DNA of 39,902 nt from Bacteroidota bacterium (GCA_003353955.1 PIVJ01000021.1:1-39902); one strand, 5' to 3'; numbered from the stretch's first letter, positions 25,301-34,780 are shown. Numbers and translations are program-made. The notes: generated by a model not told the origin, from the letters alone.

Positions 25301-25488
25301 CCTTCTTCCATTTCAATTGGTGAAGCTCCGGGATAGGTAAGATTCACAAAAATATTTCGGGCTTCCATCTCTGGAAAAAACGATTTCTTCATGCTTATCA
25401 AACTCATGATCCCTCCAATTAAAATGGCGGCGATTATGATATTGGCATAAAACGGATATTTTACAAAAAGTGTAATTAATTTCTTCAT
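22321..25488 (-). CDS. RND efflux pump, AcrB/HAE1 type inner-membrane subunit
   Basis: A 1055-residue proton-driven transporter with 12 helices and two large periplasmic loops. The start KLITLFVKYPFYANIIIAAILIGG is TM1; TM4 carries the proton-relay aspartate pair D396-D397 in GILVDDGIVIAENIY. ALSGVIINDAVVFLTKYN marks TM10, and RPIILTTITTSVSLYPI precedes TM11. The sequence is closer to environmental HAE1/CusA-like pumps of Bacteroidota than to E. coli AcrB. Its substrate is unknown. It lies one base from the adaptor stop and 21 from the channel gene, so all three form one operon. Confidence 0.95.
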   Translation of the reverse strand: MKKLITLFVKYPFYANIIIAAILIGGIMSLISMKKSFFPEMEARNIFVNLTYPGASPIEMEEGVTVRIEEALRGLAGIKEINSTSSENFSSVVITTTGEYDIDETLMEAKNAVDGISSFPVSAERPIVFKQRASSMAMFLGMSGDVNLLEIKKHADKVELDLRASGVMSQIMVGGYPALEISIETSEDDLRRYNLTIDEIVSAVSLNNRDMSGGLIKSDEEEMSIRLRSRSVDPEKIGNIILRANPDGSYLRIKDIATIDQKFADVASSSMMNGKPSISFSINKLIEEDLVEISDYCKDYVKKFNEQHTEVQMYITYDFDVMLGARLSMLYRNGGIGLALILITLGLFLSFRLSLWVAWGIPASFLAMFVLAAAYGITINMISVFGMILVVGILVDDGIVIAENIYAHFEGGKSPRRAAIDGTMEVLPAVLTSVTTTIVAFAPLLLIKNQMMQFMFEMAFIVIFSLLFSLLEAFFVLPAHLSSKHILRSKKKQNIGMKVRNKLDMAVLWMRDKIYGKVLRGVINSKWVVSFIPLALIIITMGLFNGGLIKTTFFPSIPFDQFNVNIAFKPGSGEKRTKEYLERFDQAIWEVNDELKKELNDTVDLVNFTFASTGSAFNGLERGSHAGSIFVILRDLENSGTNSFVIVNRLREKIGKLPEAEKFTIAGRNTFGTPISISLLGDNLMELNAAKNILMENMNSLVSINNVMENNGIGMQEVLLELTPKAYFLGLTQVSLTNQVRQGFFGGQAQRLQQGKDELRVWVRYPKSDRLNIGQLENMKIKTQMGDYPLSELASYKIERGPVSIKRYNGQKEIRITADPVNPTEPIPPIMAKISTDFVPAIQVAYPSVEFQLQGQSKDAQESGMELATYFGLAFIIISFILMTHFKSFGQGIIVLMMIPLGWLGGVWGHGIEGIPVSMLSAWGLVALSGVIINDAVVFLTKYNLFLTNGNSVKEAVYKAGISRFRPIILTTITTSVSLYPIIFESSFQAQFLKPMAVSLAYGVFVGTTFILILFPIIILLLNDLNMAVKWLWTGIRPTPEEVEKAVIYSKRQID

Positions 25489-25489
25489 T

Positions 25490-26608
25490 TTACCTTAAAA
25501 TTTCAACGTTCATACCAACTCGTGGATTAATCAATGGTTCAATCACTATTGCAACGCCGACCTCTAGTCCTGAAAAAATCAATGTTTTTTCATTCAATTT
25601 TAAAACATTTATTTCTTTCTTCTCAAGTTTCCCATTATTCACAATAAAAACCTGGTTTCTGTTTATGACGGCATTTCGAGGAATTTCCATAACATCATGC
25701 AGCAACTTACCTTTAAAAGAAGCTGACAAATACATTCCTTCAAATAATTTAGTTTTAGCACTTGGATTAAGGGCAATAAAAACACTAACAGACTGAGTTT
25801 CGGGAGAAACAAAATTTGCAATTCGAATAATCTTTCCGTTGATACGTTGGCCGTTGCCTTCCACATCAACCTTATCTCCAAGACTTAAAAATCCGATATT
25901 TTCAACTTTAACAGGAATCTCAAGTTCTAATTTATCGGTCTGAATCATGGTTGCGATTCGACCACCGGGATTTGCAATTGAACCTACTTCAAAATAAACA
26001 TCGGTAAAGGATCCACTAAAGGGTGCATAGATAGAGTGTTTTTTAAGTCTGACTTCAGCACTTTTAATCAGGTAATATTCATTTAGCACATTACGACTTG
26101 CCAAAAATATTTTCTCCTTATTAGATGAAAAAGCGATTAGTTCGGGCAAATCTTCGCTAATATTTATTTGTTGAAAAAACCCTAACCAATTATTATAATT
26201 TTCTGTATAATCAATTTTTAAATCAGGAAGTGTAGCCGCCAATAAATTTAGAAATCTGCTTTTGCTGGCCATTAAATTATTTCTGGCTTCTTTATCAAAA
26301 ATACTGACCAATAACGCCCCTTTTTTAAAACGTTCCCCTTTTTTCAAAGAAACAGCTGAAGACAAAATGACCCCCTGAACTTCACTCATTAAGTCAACTT
26401 TGTTTTGCGAACCTAATCTTCCGCCTTCGGCGAAAGTTGGTGTTAAATTGCTGTACTCAACATCCTGTACTTTTACATGAACTTTTAAAATTTCCTTTTC
26501 ATTTTTTATTGGCTCCTTTTTCATGCCACTAAAAACATTCATCAATACTACTGATATTACAAGAATGCCAATAATTGATCCTATTACTTTGAGTTTTCTT
26601 CCCATCAC
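25490..26608 (-). CDS. Periplasmic adaptor (membrane fusion protein, RND type)
   Basis: A 372-residue HlyD/AcrA-like protein anchored by an N-terminal helix (about 8-24) and linking the pump to the channel. EGGRLGSQNKVDLMSEVQGV and KKGERFKKGALLVSIFDKE form the first lipoyl half; IYAPFSGSFTDVYFEVGSIANPGGRIATM is the second half, and FLSLGDKVDVEGNGQRINGKI lies in the beta-barrel. The coiled-coil hairpin between the halves is short. It is the first gene of the efflux operon. Translation may start at M1 or M2 (26605). No regulator gene is adjacent. Confidence 0.92.
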   Translation of the reverse strand: MMGRKLKVIGSIIGILVISVVLMNVFSGMKKEPIKNEKEILKVHVKVQDVEYSNLTPTFAEGGRLGSQNKVDLMSEVQGVILSSAVSLKKGERFKKGALLVSIFDKEARNNLMASKSRFLNLLAATLPDLKIDYTENYNNWLGFFQQINISEDLPELIAFSSNKEKIFLASRNVLNEYYLIKSAEVRLKKHSIYAPFSGSFTDVYFEVGSIANPGGRIATMIQTDKLELEIPVKVENIGFLSLGDKVDVEGNGQRINGKIIRIANFVSPETQSVSVFIALNPSAKTKLFEGMYLSASFKGKLLHDVMEIPRNAVINRNQVFIVNNGKLEKKEINVLKLNEKTLIFSGLEVGVAIVIEPLINPRVGMNVEILR

Positions 26609-26842
26609 TTTTTATTTAAATAATTGCAGTTTATCTTTTAATAGATGTTCAAATCTTTCCAGTAAAAATATCCCATCATATACAATAACTAAAAATGAAA
26701 TCGGCAAATGCAGGAAAAAATGGGGTGAACAAAATTTATACTATTTAAATGCAATGTTATTTTGACAATGGTAACACTGAATTCTTTTGACATAATTAAC
26801 GAAGTTACTTAATTTATAACTCTTTCAGGTAGTATTTTAATA

Positions 26843-28090
26843 TTATTTAGCAATCAACTTTTCTGCCATGATGTGGCCATGCGCTGTTGCATAAATAATA
26901 GAACGGGTATAACCCGAGCAATCTCCTATAAATTTCAAGTTCTCGAATTTCTCATTATCCAGTGTATTGGAATAAAATTTTATTTCAGGGGCATAAATCA
27001 GATTATCGGGATTTGCAATGCCCGGAACCACTTCATTCAGGTTTTCGATAAAATCGATGATGCTTTCAATTAACCGCCTTGGATAAGCCAGATTAATGTC
27101 GCCTAAAATATATTCACTATCGGCTAAAGTTGGCAGCACACGATATAATTTTTTAGTCCGTTTTGAATCTTTAAAATGGCTGTAGGTTTGTAAAATTACT
27201 TTTTTCCCTGCCAAAATATTTGTCAGTTTTGCAATGTGAGAGCCATAACCAATCGGATCGTTAAATGGCTCGGTCAATTGCACAGTAGTGAGAATTGCAA
27301 AGTTGGTATTTTTACTTTTTTCCTTGAGTTTCGAATGTCCGTTAACGGTGATAAAATCCCCATAATTTTCGGGAACAACATAACCGGAAGGATTATTACA
27401 AAAAGTACGAACCATGTATCCGGTGCGGCTTTTAAATTTAATCTTGAATTCATACATCTCACGATTTAAATCTTCCACGATATGATTTGGGAGTTCGAAG
27501 CGAATGCCCAGATCAACTTTTGAACTATCAACAATCAATTCGGGATGTTTGGCGATAATCGTTTTGACAAGTTTATGCCCACTTCTTCCAACGGCGACAA
27601 CTACTTTTTCAAATTCCTGATCTCCGTTTAAAGTAACCTTTCCTTCACTAACACTAATCTCTTTGACTTCACTGTTAAAATGGAAATGAATATTTTTATG
27701 TTGCTTATACTCTTCAAAGATGTTGTACAATACTTCCTTTAACTGATCAGTACCCAAGTGATAAAAGTCGGAATGTATGGGCAGAAAACCTTTGCTGTAA
27801 AAACTCTTATAATATTTCTGATTTGAGAATGAATGCCCTGTTTCTACACTGTTATTCTCCGTTTTACTGATCCAGAAATCTACCAATTGTTTTTGAAGTT
27901 CCAGATCAACATCCAATTCGCCTCCCATTTCTTTGGAGACAAATAATTTTCCGTCAGCCCTGATTCCTGAAATACTGGAGGAATAGATGTCCTTACTCTT
28001 TTCAAAAACATGGATCTCGATATGCTGTTTTTTCGCCCGTTCAATAAAACCGATGGCGGCGGCACCAAATCCGATGATGGCTATCTTCAT
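26843..28090 (-). CDS. FAD-dependent oxidoreductase (COG2509-like)
   Basis: A 415-residue flavoprotein with the N-terminal dinucleotide-binding motif GFGAAAIGF (7-15) and E-30 in HVFEKSK as the likely ribose ligand. VVAVGRSGHKLV near the middle is the second FAD contact, and FIGDCSGYTRSIIYATAHGH at the C-terminus matches the G-D-x-x-G-x-x-x-G-I-x-x-A motif of uncharacterised FAD-dependent dehydrogenases (COG2509). The reaction is unknown. It lies 68 bases downstream of YgiQ on the same strand. A HI0933-like flavoprotein is an alternative reading. Confidence 0.8.
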   Translation of the reverse strand: MKIAIIGFGAAAIGFIERAKKQHIEIHVFEKSKDIYSSSISGIRADGKLFVSKEMGGELDVDLELQKQLVDFWISKTENNSVETGHSFSNQKYYKSFYSKGFLPIHSDFYHLGTDQLKEVLYNIFEEYKQHKNIHFHFNSEVKEISVSEGKVTLNGDQEFEKVVVAVGRSGHKLVKTIIAKHPELIVDSSKVDLGIRFELPNHIVEDLNREMYEFKIKFKSRTGYMVRTFCNNPSGYVVPENYGDFITVNGHSKLKEKSKNTNFAILTTVQLTEPFNDPIGYGSHIAKLTNILAGKKVILQTYSHFKDSKRTKKLYRVLPTLADSEYILGDINLAYPRRLIESIIDFIENLNEVVPGIANPDNLIYAPEIKFYSNTLDNEKFENLKFIGDCSGYTRSIIYATAHGHIMAEKLIAK

Positions 28091-28158
28091 AGTTACATAG
28101 TTGTACTCAAAGTTATTAAAAATAGCTTCAGCATTTCTATTTAAAAAATAAAATGAGC

Positions 28159-30006
28159 TTAAGTCCTCTTCTTCGATAACAGTAGTTCCTCTAAATCCGG
28201 CCTGTTCATTTTATTTAGGGTATTCCGAATCCAATTCCAGTTTTCTCGCTTATACCAGAAAAAGAATTTTCGCTGATTAAGCTTTTCATCTTTAGTCCGA
28301 GCCGTATAAATCGGTTTCATGGTATAAGGGTCAATGCCCGAATAATAAATTACCGTTGCCAGTGTCATAGGCGTTGGGGTAAAATCCTGTACCTGCTCCA
28401 ACCGAAATCCCAATTGTTTGGTGTTTGCAGCCAATTCAGCCATTTCAACTGTAGTGCTAGCAGGATGACTGGAAATAAAGTAAGGAATAAGTTGCTGCCT
28501 TAATCCTGCTTTTTGATTGGTCTGATCAAATTTCTTTTTAAAAGAATGGAAATGAGAAAAAGATGGTTTTCGCATTTGTTTTAAAACCGGTTCGGAAGTA
28601 TGTTCGGGTGCAATTTTTAATCGGCCTGAAACATGATTTTTCACTACCTGATCGATATACTCGTTATAGCCATTTTTTTGGGTTTCTTCAGCAGGTCGAT
28701 CAACCAACATATCGTAACGGATACCGCTTCCTATAAATGCTTTTTTAACTTTTGGGTGGGCTGCCGCTTTTCGATAAATTGCCGACATAGGCTTGTGGTC
28801 GGTATTTAGGTTGGAGCAAACTTTTGGAAAGATACAACTCGCGCGAGCACAACTATCACAGACTCTCTGATGGATGCCTTTCATCTTATACATATTTGCT
28901 GACGGTCCTCCTAAGTCACTAATGTATCCTTTAAAATTAGGCATACTTGCAACTGCTTCAACTTCTTTAAGGATTGATTTCTCGGAACGGCTGGCAACAA
29001 ATTTTCCCTGATGTGCAGAAATGGTACAAAAGCTACATCCACCAAAACAACCCCGGTGCATATTTATTGAATGCTTGATCATTTCGTAAGCCGGGATGGG
29101 ACCACGTTTTCTATATTTCGGATGGGGCAATCGGGTGAAGGGTAAATCGAATGAGGCATCAATTTCTTTTTCAGTCATTACAGAGAATGGTGTATTTACA
29201 ACCAACAAATCTTTTCCAACTTTTTGAATAATTCGTCTTGCCTGAACCTTGTTTGATTCCTGCTCGATAATTTTAAAGTTTGCCGAAAATGATTTCTTGT
29301 TTTTCAAACATTCATCATGCGAATTTATTTCGACGGTTGCACCATCGATTTCAGGTAATTTTTCATTATTACCTAAACAAAATACGGTTTGATGGATGTT
29401 TTTCAAATCCGTAATTCGTTCATTATTATCTAATCGTTTTAGAATCTCTTTCAACGCTTGCTCACCCATTCCATAAATCAATAAATCAGCTTTACTTTCA
29501 TATAAGATGGATGGCTTTAATTTATTCGACCAATAATCGTAATGGGTTAGCCTTCGTAGCGAAGCTTCAACACCTCCAATAATTACAGGCACTTCAGGAT
29601 ATAGCTTTTTTAAAATACTTGAGTAAACGACTGTTGCATAATCCGGCCTGAACCCTGACTTTCCATCAGGCGTGTATGCATCATTTGAGCGTAACCGTTT
29701 ATTGGCTGTATAATGGTTCACCATTGAATCCATACATCCTGCTGTAACGCCAAAAAACAATCGGGGCTTACCCAACTTTTTAAAATCACGCAGATCATCA
29801 CGCCAATTGGGTTGGGGAACAATGGCAATTTTAAATCCAGACTGTTCAATGATTCGTGTAATTACTGCATGTCCAAATGAAGGGTGATCAACATAAGCAT
29901 CTCCAGAAAAAAGGATAACATCCAACTGTTCCCAACCTCGTTTCTTTACCTCTTCTAAAGTAGTCGGCAACCAGTCAGTGATTTTAAATGTTGATTCCAG
30001 CGGCAT
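28159..30006 (-). CDS. ygiQ: YgiQ-family radical SAM protein
   Basis: A 615-residue B12-independent radical SAM protein of the conserved but functionally undefined YgiQ (UPF0313) family. The opening LPTTLEEVKKRGWEQLDVIL and GDAYVDHPSFG is diagnostic. The SAM cluster cysteines are C320, C324 and C327 in RGCFGGCSFC. CDSCARASCIFPKVCSNL (Cys-rich) and LKIAPEHTSEPVLKQM are further family blocks, and PYFISSHPAS follows. It lies between mtnA-like and FAD oxidoreductase genes with gaps of 44 and 68 bases, so it may be part of a longer transcription unit. Confidence 0.95.
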   Translation of the reverse strand: MPLESTFKITDWLPTTLEEVKKRGWEQLDVILFSGDAYVDHPSFGHAVITRIIEQSGFKIAIVPQPNWRDDLRDFKKLGKPRLFFGVTAGCMDSMVNHYTANKRLRSNDAYTPDGKSGFRPDYATVVYSSILKKLYPEVPVIIGGVEASLRRLTHYDYWSNKLKPSILYESKADLLIYGMGEQALKEILKRLDNNERITDLKNIHQTVFCLGNNEKLPEIDGATVEINSHDECLKNKKSFSANFKIIEQESNKVQARRIIQKVGKDLLVVNTPFSVMTEKEIDASFDLPFTRLPHPKYRKRGPIPAYEMIKHSINMHRGCFGGCSFCTISAHQGKFVASRSEKSILKEVEAVASMPNFKGYISDLGGPSANMYKMKGIHQRVCDSCARASCIFPKVCSNLNTDHKPMSAIYRKAAAHPKVKKAFIGSGIRYDMLVDRPAEETQKNGYNEYIDQVVKNHVSGRLKIAPEHTSEPVLKQMRKPSFSHFHSFKKKFDQTNQKAGLRQQLIPYFISSHPASTTVEMAELAANTKQLGFRLEQVQDFTPTPMTLATVIYYSGIDPYTMKPIYTARTKDEKLNQRKFFFWYKRENWNWIRNTLNKMNRPDLEELLLSKKRT

Positions 30007-30050
30007 GAATAATTAATTTTTCTCAAAAGTACTAATTATCCAAGAGGGTG

Positions 30051-31124
30051 CTATTCTAAATAATTAATCGAGCTTCTTTTCGCTTTACAAATTCTTTTTA
30101 TGGATTGAACATAGGGTTTGATAATCCCTTTTTCAGTAATAAAACCAGTTATATATTTTGAGGGAGTTACATCGAAAGCGGGATTTTCTGCATGTGATCC
30201 GGGAGATGCCACCCGTATTTTACTCAAATTTCCGTTGGTATCGATGCCCGTTTGATATAATACCTCATCTTCACTTCGGGTTTCTAATTCTATTTCCATG
30301 CCGTGCAAACAATTGAGATCGAAAGTGGAAGTTGGTGCCGCTACATAAAACGGAATGCCATATTCTTTTGCAACAATTGCCTTTTCCAGGGTTCCAATTT
30401 TATTTGCGACATCACCATTGCGTGCGATTCTATCAGCACCAACGATCACAAAATCAACCAATTTCCGCTTCATAAAATAAGCAGCCGCATTATCAGGAAT
30501 AATAACATGATCCACTTTTTCATTTTTCAATTCCCAGGCCGTAAGTCTTGCTCCCTGATTTCGGGGGCGTGTTTCATCCACGTAAACAAAAACCTTTTTC
30601 CCATCTTTTTTAGCCATATATATGGGTGATAAGGCAGTTCCATAATTTACAAATGCTAACCATCCGGCATTACAATGTGTGAGAATACTTGTCTCATCCC
30701 CAAATAATTCGGCTCCGAATTTTCCAATCAAACGTGAATCTCTGGCATCTTCATCGGCAAGAAGCTGTGCTTCTTTTACGGCTTCTTTAGCACCATTTTT
30801 ACCCGCTTTATACACCCGCTCTACTGCATAAAATAAATTTCTTGCTGTTGGACGAGTTGCTTCAATATCCTCTTTTGCCTGCTCTATAAAATCCCAATAA
30901 TCGTCCTCCGGAGCATGCATAAATGCTTGCGCCATAGCGAAACCTGCAGCTGCACCCAAGGCTCCGGCGCCGCGAACGATCATCGTTGTTATGGCAAAAC
31001 AAGTTTCGAAATAGGTACTGGCTTCATGTATTTCAAACTCAAAAGGAAGGAGGTTTTGCTCCACCATATATACGGTAGTTCCCTCCATCCAAATTGTGCG
31101 GTATTCTTCGCCGTTTACTTTCAT
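30051..31124 (-). CDS. mtnA: S-methyl-5-thioribose-1-phosphate isomerase-like protein
   Basis: An aldose-ketose isomerase of the eIF2B-alpha/MtnA fold, converting methylthioribose-1-phosphate to its ribulose form in methionine salvage. The catalytic Cys (C151 in SILTHCNAGWLA) and Asp (D231 in VGADRIARNGDVANKIGT) are both present, with YVDETRPRNQGARLTAWEL between them. The N-terminal loop reads VRGAGALGAAAG where canonical MtnA has RGAPAIG, so a related sugar-phosphate isomerase (for example ribose-1,5-bisphosphate) is possible. No other methionine-salvage gene is in the window. Length 357 is normal. Confidence 0.82.
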   Translation of the reverse strand: MKVNGEEYRTIWMEGTTVYMVEQNLLPFEFEIHEASTYFETCFAITTMIVRGAGALGAAAGFAMAQAFMHAPEDDYWDFIEQAKEDIEATRPTARNLFYAVERVYKAGKNGAKEAVKEAQLLADEDARDSRLIGKFGAELFGDETSILTHCNAGWLAFVNYGTALSPIYMAKKDGKKVFVYVDETRPRNQGARLTAWELKNEKVDHVIIPDNAAAYFMKRKLVDFVIVGADRIARNGDVANKIGTLEKAIVAKEYGIPFYVAAPTSTFDLNCLHGMEIELETRSEDEVLYQTGIDTNGNLSKIRVASPGSHAENPAFDVTPSKYITGFITEKGIIKPYVQSIKRICKAKRSSINYLE

Positions 31125-31188
31125 AAAAAATAATCTATATTATCGGTGACATATACTTTAATCACTCCCTCCAGAGTTTCATCTTTTA

Positions 31189-31653
31189 TTAAAAAACATA
31201 TCGGATAGAAAATGCACCCGAATCGGTCCAGGCGCCAGTAAACCCAATCAGATTAATCGCGGGTTTCCAGTCTAAAGTTAAAGATATTGGAAGATCTTCA
31301 AAGGTGTATTCAATACCAAGTATTGCATCTATACCAATAATAGGCGAAGTGGTTTCATCATCAACCCACCAGCTAGCACCATCCCAAAAACCTATGTGAG
31401 CACCGGCTCCGTAAAACCAATTTAAACCGGGAGTATTAAATTCATTATCAATTTCAACAAGTCCAGTAATTAGTACTCCACTCCAACGGGATGCGACAAT
31501 TGCCTCAAGTGCGGTTGATGAAGACACATAATGTTTTATTGTTAATCCATTGGCTGTACCACCCCTTAACCCAATACCTGTATTATAATTTTGAGCATTA
31601 AGTGTAAATCCCAGACCAAATAAAACCAGTCCTACTAAAGTTAATTTTTTCAT
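31189..31653 (-). CDS. Small outer-membrane beta-barrel protein
   Basis: A 154-residue exported protein. I chose the start at 31653 because MKKLTLVGLVLFGLGFTLNA is a clear signal peptide; an in-frame ATG 45 bases upstream would add a charged extension and overlap the preceding gene. The mature part has alternating hydrophobic strands with Gly/Trp/Tyr and ends in SIRYVF, a C-terminal aromatic typical of barrel proteins recognised by the Bam machinery. It is probably an 8-stranded barrel of the OmpA/OmpW-like size class; the function is unknown. It lies 14 bases after the cytosolic M20 amidohydrolase stop. Confidence 0.75.
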   Translation of the reverse strand: MKKLTLVGLVLFGLGFTLNAQNYNTGIGLRGGTANGLTIKHYVSSSTALEAIVASRWSGVLITGLVEIDNEFNTPGLNWFYGAGAHIGFWDGASWWVDDETTSPIIGIDAILGIEYTFEDLPISLTLDWKPAINLIGFTGAWTDSGAFSIRYVF

Positions 31654-31667
31654 GATGTTGTTTTTGG

Positions 31668-32861
31668 TTAATAATCTAGTTCTTTTATTGTAAGCCAAGC
31701 CATTAAACCCATACCAGTTTCCAGGCTTGATTCATCAACATTAAAGGTAGACGTATGTAAATTGGCATTAATTCCAAGTGTTTCATTTTTTACCCCAAGT
31801 CTATAAAAACATGCTGGGACATTTTGTGCAAAATAAGCAAAATCTTCACCCGTCATCCTCACTTCCAAGTTTTCAACATTTTCTTCTCCTAAAAATTCTT
31901 TTGCATATCGAAAACTTCTTTGGGTAAGGTTTTCATCATTCACTAAAAAAGGATAACCCCTATCGATGAATACATCGCAATTGCCACCCGCAGCTTGTGC
32001 AATTGACTTTGCCATTATTTCAATTTTCTTGTGCGCATCGGCTCTCCATTCCTCATCAAGTGTTCGAAAAGTACCCAACAACGTTACTTCATCAGGGACT
32101 ACATTATATGCTCCATCAGTAATAATTTTACCAAATGATAACACCGTTGGCATATTATAATGTGCACTTCTGCTCACGATTTGTTGTAATGAAATAATGA
32201 TTTGAGAAGCAATAACAATAGGATCAACCAAAGCATATGGCATGGCACCGTGCCCCCCTTTTCCCTTTACTGTAATATTTATTTCATCGGTTGAGGCCAT
32301 ATATTTTCCTGATTTCATACCAATCTTTCCGGTATCTATTTCAGGAAAAACATGCTGGCCAAATATCACATCGGGTATCGGATTTTCTAATACTCCTTCT
32401 TCAATCATTCCTTTTGCACCACCGGGGATTTTCTCTTCAGCCGGTTGGAAAATGAGTTTGACTGTGCCTTCGAAATCGTTCTTTAACTCGGTTAATATTT
32501 TTGCAGTTCCGATAAGTGATGAAGTATGAACATCGTGCCCACAAGCATGCATTACTCCTTTATTTATAGATTTATAGTCGAGTTCGTTTTCCTCAATGAT
32601 GGGCAAGGCATCAATATCCGCTCTGAGGGCAACTACTTTTTTATCAGGGTTTTTACCTTTTATAATTCCAACAACGCCGGTTTTAAAAATACCGGTTTCA
32701 GTTTCAATTCCTGTATTTCTTAAAACTTCTGCTATATATTCAGCAGTCTTATATTCCTGGTTCGATAATTCAGGATTTGCGTGAAGATGCCTCCTGATTT
32801 TAATCAGATCCTTCAAATATTCAGATGCAATATTTCTTATTCGTTCTTTAATTTTATGCAT
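31668..32861 (-). CDS. Cytosolic M20D amidohydrolase (N-acyl amino acid hydrolase type)
   Basis: A 397-residue zinc amidohydrolase paralogous to the exported one at 4282-5622 but without a signal peptide. Motifs: RRHLHANPELSNQEY at the start, LRADIDALPI, MHACGHDVHTS (metal Cys/His/Asp), FQPAEE, GKGGHGAMPYA and a final LHTSTFNVDE with the last conserved His. Likely substrates are N-acetyl or hippurate-type amino acids. The wording is closer to typical bacterial hippurate/IAA-Ala hydrolases than the exported copy is. It is upstream of the small barrel protein and 95 bases downstream of the ABC exporter. Confidence 0.93.
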   Translation of the reverse strand: MHKIKERIRNIASEYLKDLIKIRRHLHANPELSNQEYKTAEYIAEVLRNTGIETETGIFKTGVVGIIKGKNPDKKVVALRADIDALPIIEENELDYKSINKGVMHACGHDVHTSSLIGTAKILTELKNDFEGTVKLIFQPAEEKIPGGAKGMIEEGVLENPIPDVIFGQHVFPEIDTGKIGMKSGKYMASTDEINITVKGKGGHGAMPYALVDPIVIASQIIISLQQIVSRSAHYNMPTVLSFGKIITDGAYNVVPDEVTLLGTFRTLDEEWRADAHKKIEIMAKSIAQAAGGNCDVFIDRGYPFLVNDENLTQRSFRYAKEFLGEENVENLEVRMTGEDFAYFAQNVPACFYRLGVKNETLGINANLHTSTFNVDESSLETGMGLMAWLTIKELDY

Positions 32862-32956
32862 ACAGATTTTATATGAGATTAAAAATACACATTTTAACAG
32901 ATTTATTTCAATCTTTTTTTATCTGATTTACAAGCAAAATTTGGGGTTTTGCATAT

Positions 32957-34780
32957 TTATGCAAAGGATTGCAAATCGAATAGTTTTTTATACATGCCTT
33001 TCTTTGCCAACAAATCAGCATGTTTACCTCGCTCCACAATTTCACCTTGATCAATAACAATTATCTCATCAGCATGCTGAATGGTGGATAATCGATGAGC
33101 GATTACGATGGAAGTTCTATTTTGCATTAACTTCTCAAGGGCATCCTGTACCAGTCTTTCTGATTCGGTATCCAGGGCAGAAGTGGCTTCGTCTAAAATG
33201 AGAATTGGTGGGTTTTTCAATACCGCACGGGCGATACTGAGGCGCTGACGCTGCCCGCCGGAGAGTTTCACTCCCAAATCTCCAATATTGGTTTGATAGC
33301 CATTTTCCATCCCACTAATGAATTCATGTGCATTCGCAACATTTGCTGCCGCAATTACATCCTCTTCTTTCACTGAATCCATCCCCATGGCAATATTTCC
33401 AAGTACCGTATCATTAAACAAAATTGATTCCTGATTCACAATGCCCATTAATCCACGCAAATCATTTATCACAAGATCTTTCACGTTTTTCCCATCCACA
33501 AATATTTTACCCTCGGTACAATCATAAAATCGTGGCAACAAATCAACCAGGCTTGATTTTCCACCTCCTGATGGTCCCACTAATGCAATCGTTTTCCCTT
33601 TTTCGATTTTAAGATCAATGTGTTTCAATACCTTTTCCTTTTCATAAGCGAAGGCCATATCTTTAAATTCAATCTCATTATTGAAATCTGAAATTTTAAT
33701 TGCATTGGGGTTTTCGATGATAATTTCATCAGCTTCCAACACTTCTTGTATCCGATCAACCGAGGCCGATCCCTTTTGAATGTTATAAACGGCTCTGGTT
33801 ATGGCCTTTGCGGGCACAACTATTTGTGAGAAGATAACGATATAGGTTATGAATATCGCAGCATCCAAATTACTCTCTTCACTCAACACCATTCTTCCTC
33901 CAAACCAAAGAACCACCACCATAACGATGGTCGATAACACTTCACTTAATGGGGCTGCAAGATCTCTTTTCCGATAGAGCCTGGTCATTATACGGGTGTA
34001 ATACTGATTGGTTTTTCTGAAATTCTCATTGGATGTTTCAATGGCTGTAAATGCCTTAATAATCCGAAGACCACCAAGGGTTTCTTCAATGATGGACAAT
34101 AAAATGCCCAATTGTTTTTGTCCCTTTGCCGATGTTCTTTTTAAACTTTTTCCAATACGAGCAATTATAACAGCACTCACGGGTAATAACACAAGGACAA
34201 ATATTGTTAACTGAGGACTTATGAGAAAAAGTCCGATCAGATAAACGATTATTATAATCGGATCACGGAATAACATTTCGAGCGAACTCATGATCGACCA
34301 TTCAATTTCCTGTACATCAGAAGTAATCCGTGCGATAATATCTCCCTTTTTTTGCTCACTAAAATAAGCCAAGGGAAGAATCAGGGTTTTATGATATAGA
34401 TTCTTTCTGAAATCTCTGACAACCCCATTTCGAATCGGTGCCAGGTAGAACATTGCAAAATATCGAAAGAAATTCTTTAGGAAAAATAATACGATAATGG
34501 TTATTGAGATAATTAAAAGCACATCTATTTCGCCACGTGTTTCTACTATTTTTCCGATTTCATAATAAAATCGATCTTTTATACTATCGAAATTAATTTG
34601 TGAAATATCTACTGCTTGTTCCGGAGCTTCAGTGGTTTTAAATAAAATTTGTAGTACCGGCATGAAGAGGGTTAAAGAAACAAAAGAAAAAAGTACTGCC
34701 AATATGTTGAACATAATATTTAGCAATGCATACCCCCAATAAGGAATTATATATTTAAAGAGTTTTTGTAGATTCTTCAT
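32957..34780 (-). CDS. ABC exporter, MsbA-like half transporter
   Basis: A 607-residue fused membrane and ATPase protein that works as a homodimer. Six helices occupy about residues 15-320. The ATPase domain has Walker A GPSGGGKS (about 397-404), the signature LSGGQRQRLSIARA, Walker B ILILDEATSALD and the H-loop IVIAHRLSTIQ. Such exporters flip lipid A, lipids or drugs; MsbA is the usual annotation in Bacteroidota, but substrate assignment from sequence alone is weak. It is the first gene of the minus-strand cluster, with about 190 gene-free bases before it. Confidence 0.93.
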   Translation of the reverse strand: MKNLQKLFKYIIPYWGYALLNIMFNILAVLFSFVSLTLFMPVLQILFKTTEAPEQAVDISQINFDSIKDRFYYEIGKIVETRGEIDVLLIISITIIVLFFLKNFFRYFAMFYLAPIRNGVVRDFRKNLYHKTLILPLAYFSEQKKGDIIARITSDVQEIEWSIMSSLEMLFRDPIIIIVYLIGLFLISPQLTIFVLVLLPVSAVIIARIGKSLKRTSAKGQKQLGILLSIIEETLGGLRIIKAFTAIETSNENFRKTNQYYTRIMTRLYRKRDLAAPLSEVLSTIVMVVVLWFGGRMVLSEESNLDAAIFITYIVIFSQIVVPAKAITRAVYNIQKGSASVDRIQEVLEADEIIIENPNAIKISDFNNEIEFKDMAFAYEKEKVLKHIDLKIEKGKTIALVGPSGGGKSSLVDLLPRFYDCTEGKIFVDGKNVKDLVINDLRGLMGIVNQESILFNDTVLGNIAMGMDSVKEEDVIAAANVANAHEFISGMENGYQTNIGDLGVKLSGGQRQRLSIARAVLKNPPILILDEATSALDTESERLVQDALEKLMQNRTSIVIAHRLSTIQHADEIIVIDQGEIVERGKHADLLAKKGMYKKLFDLQSFA

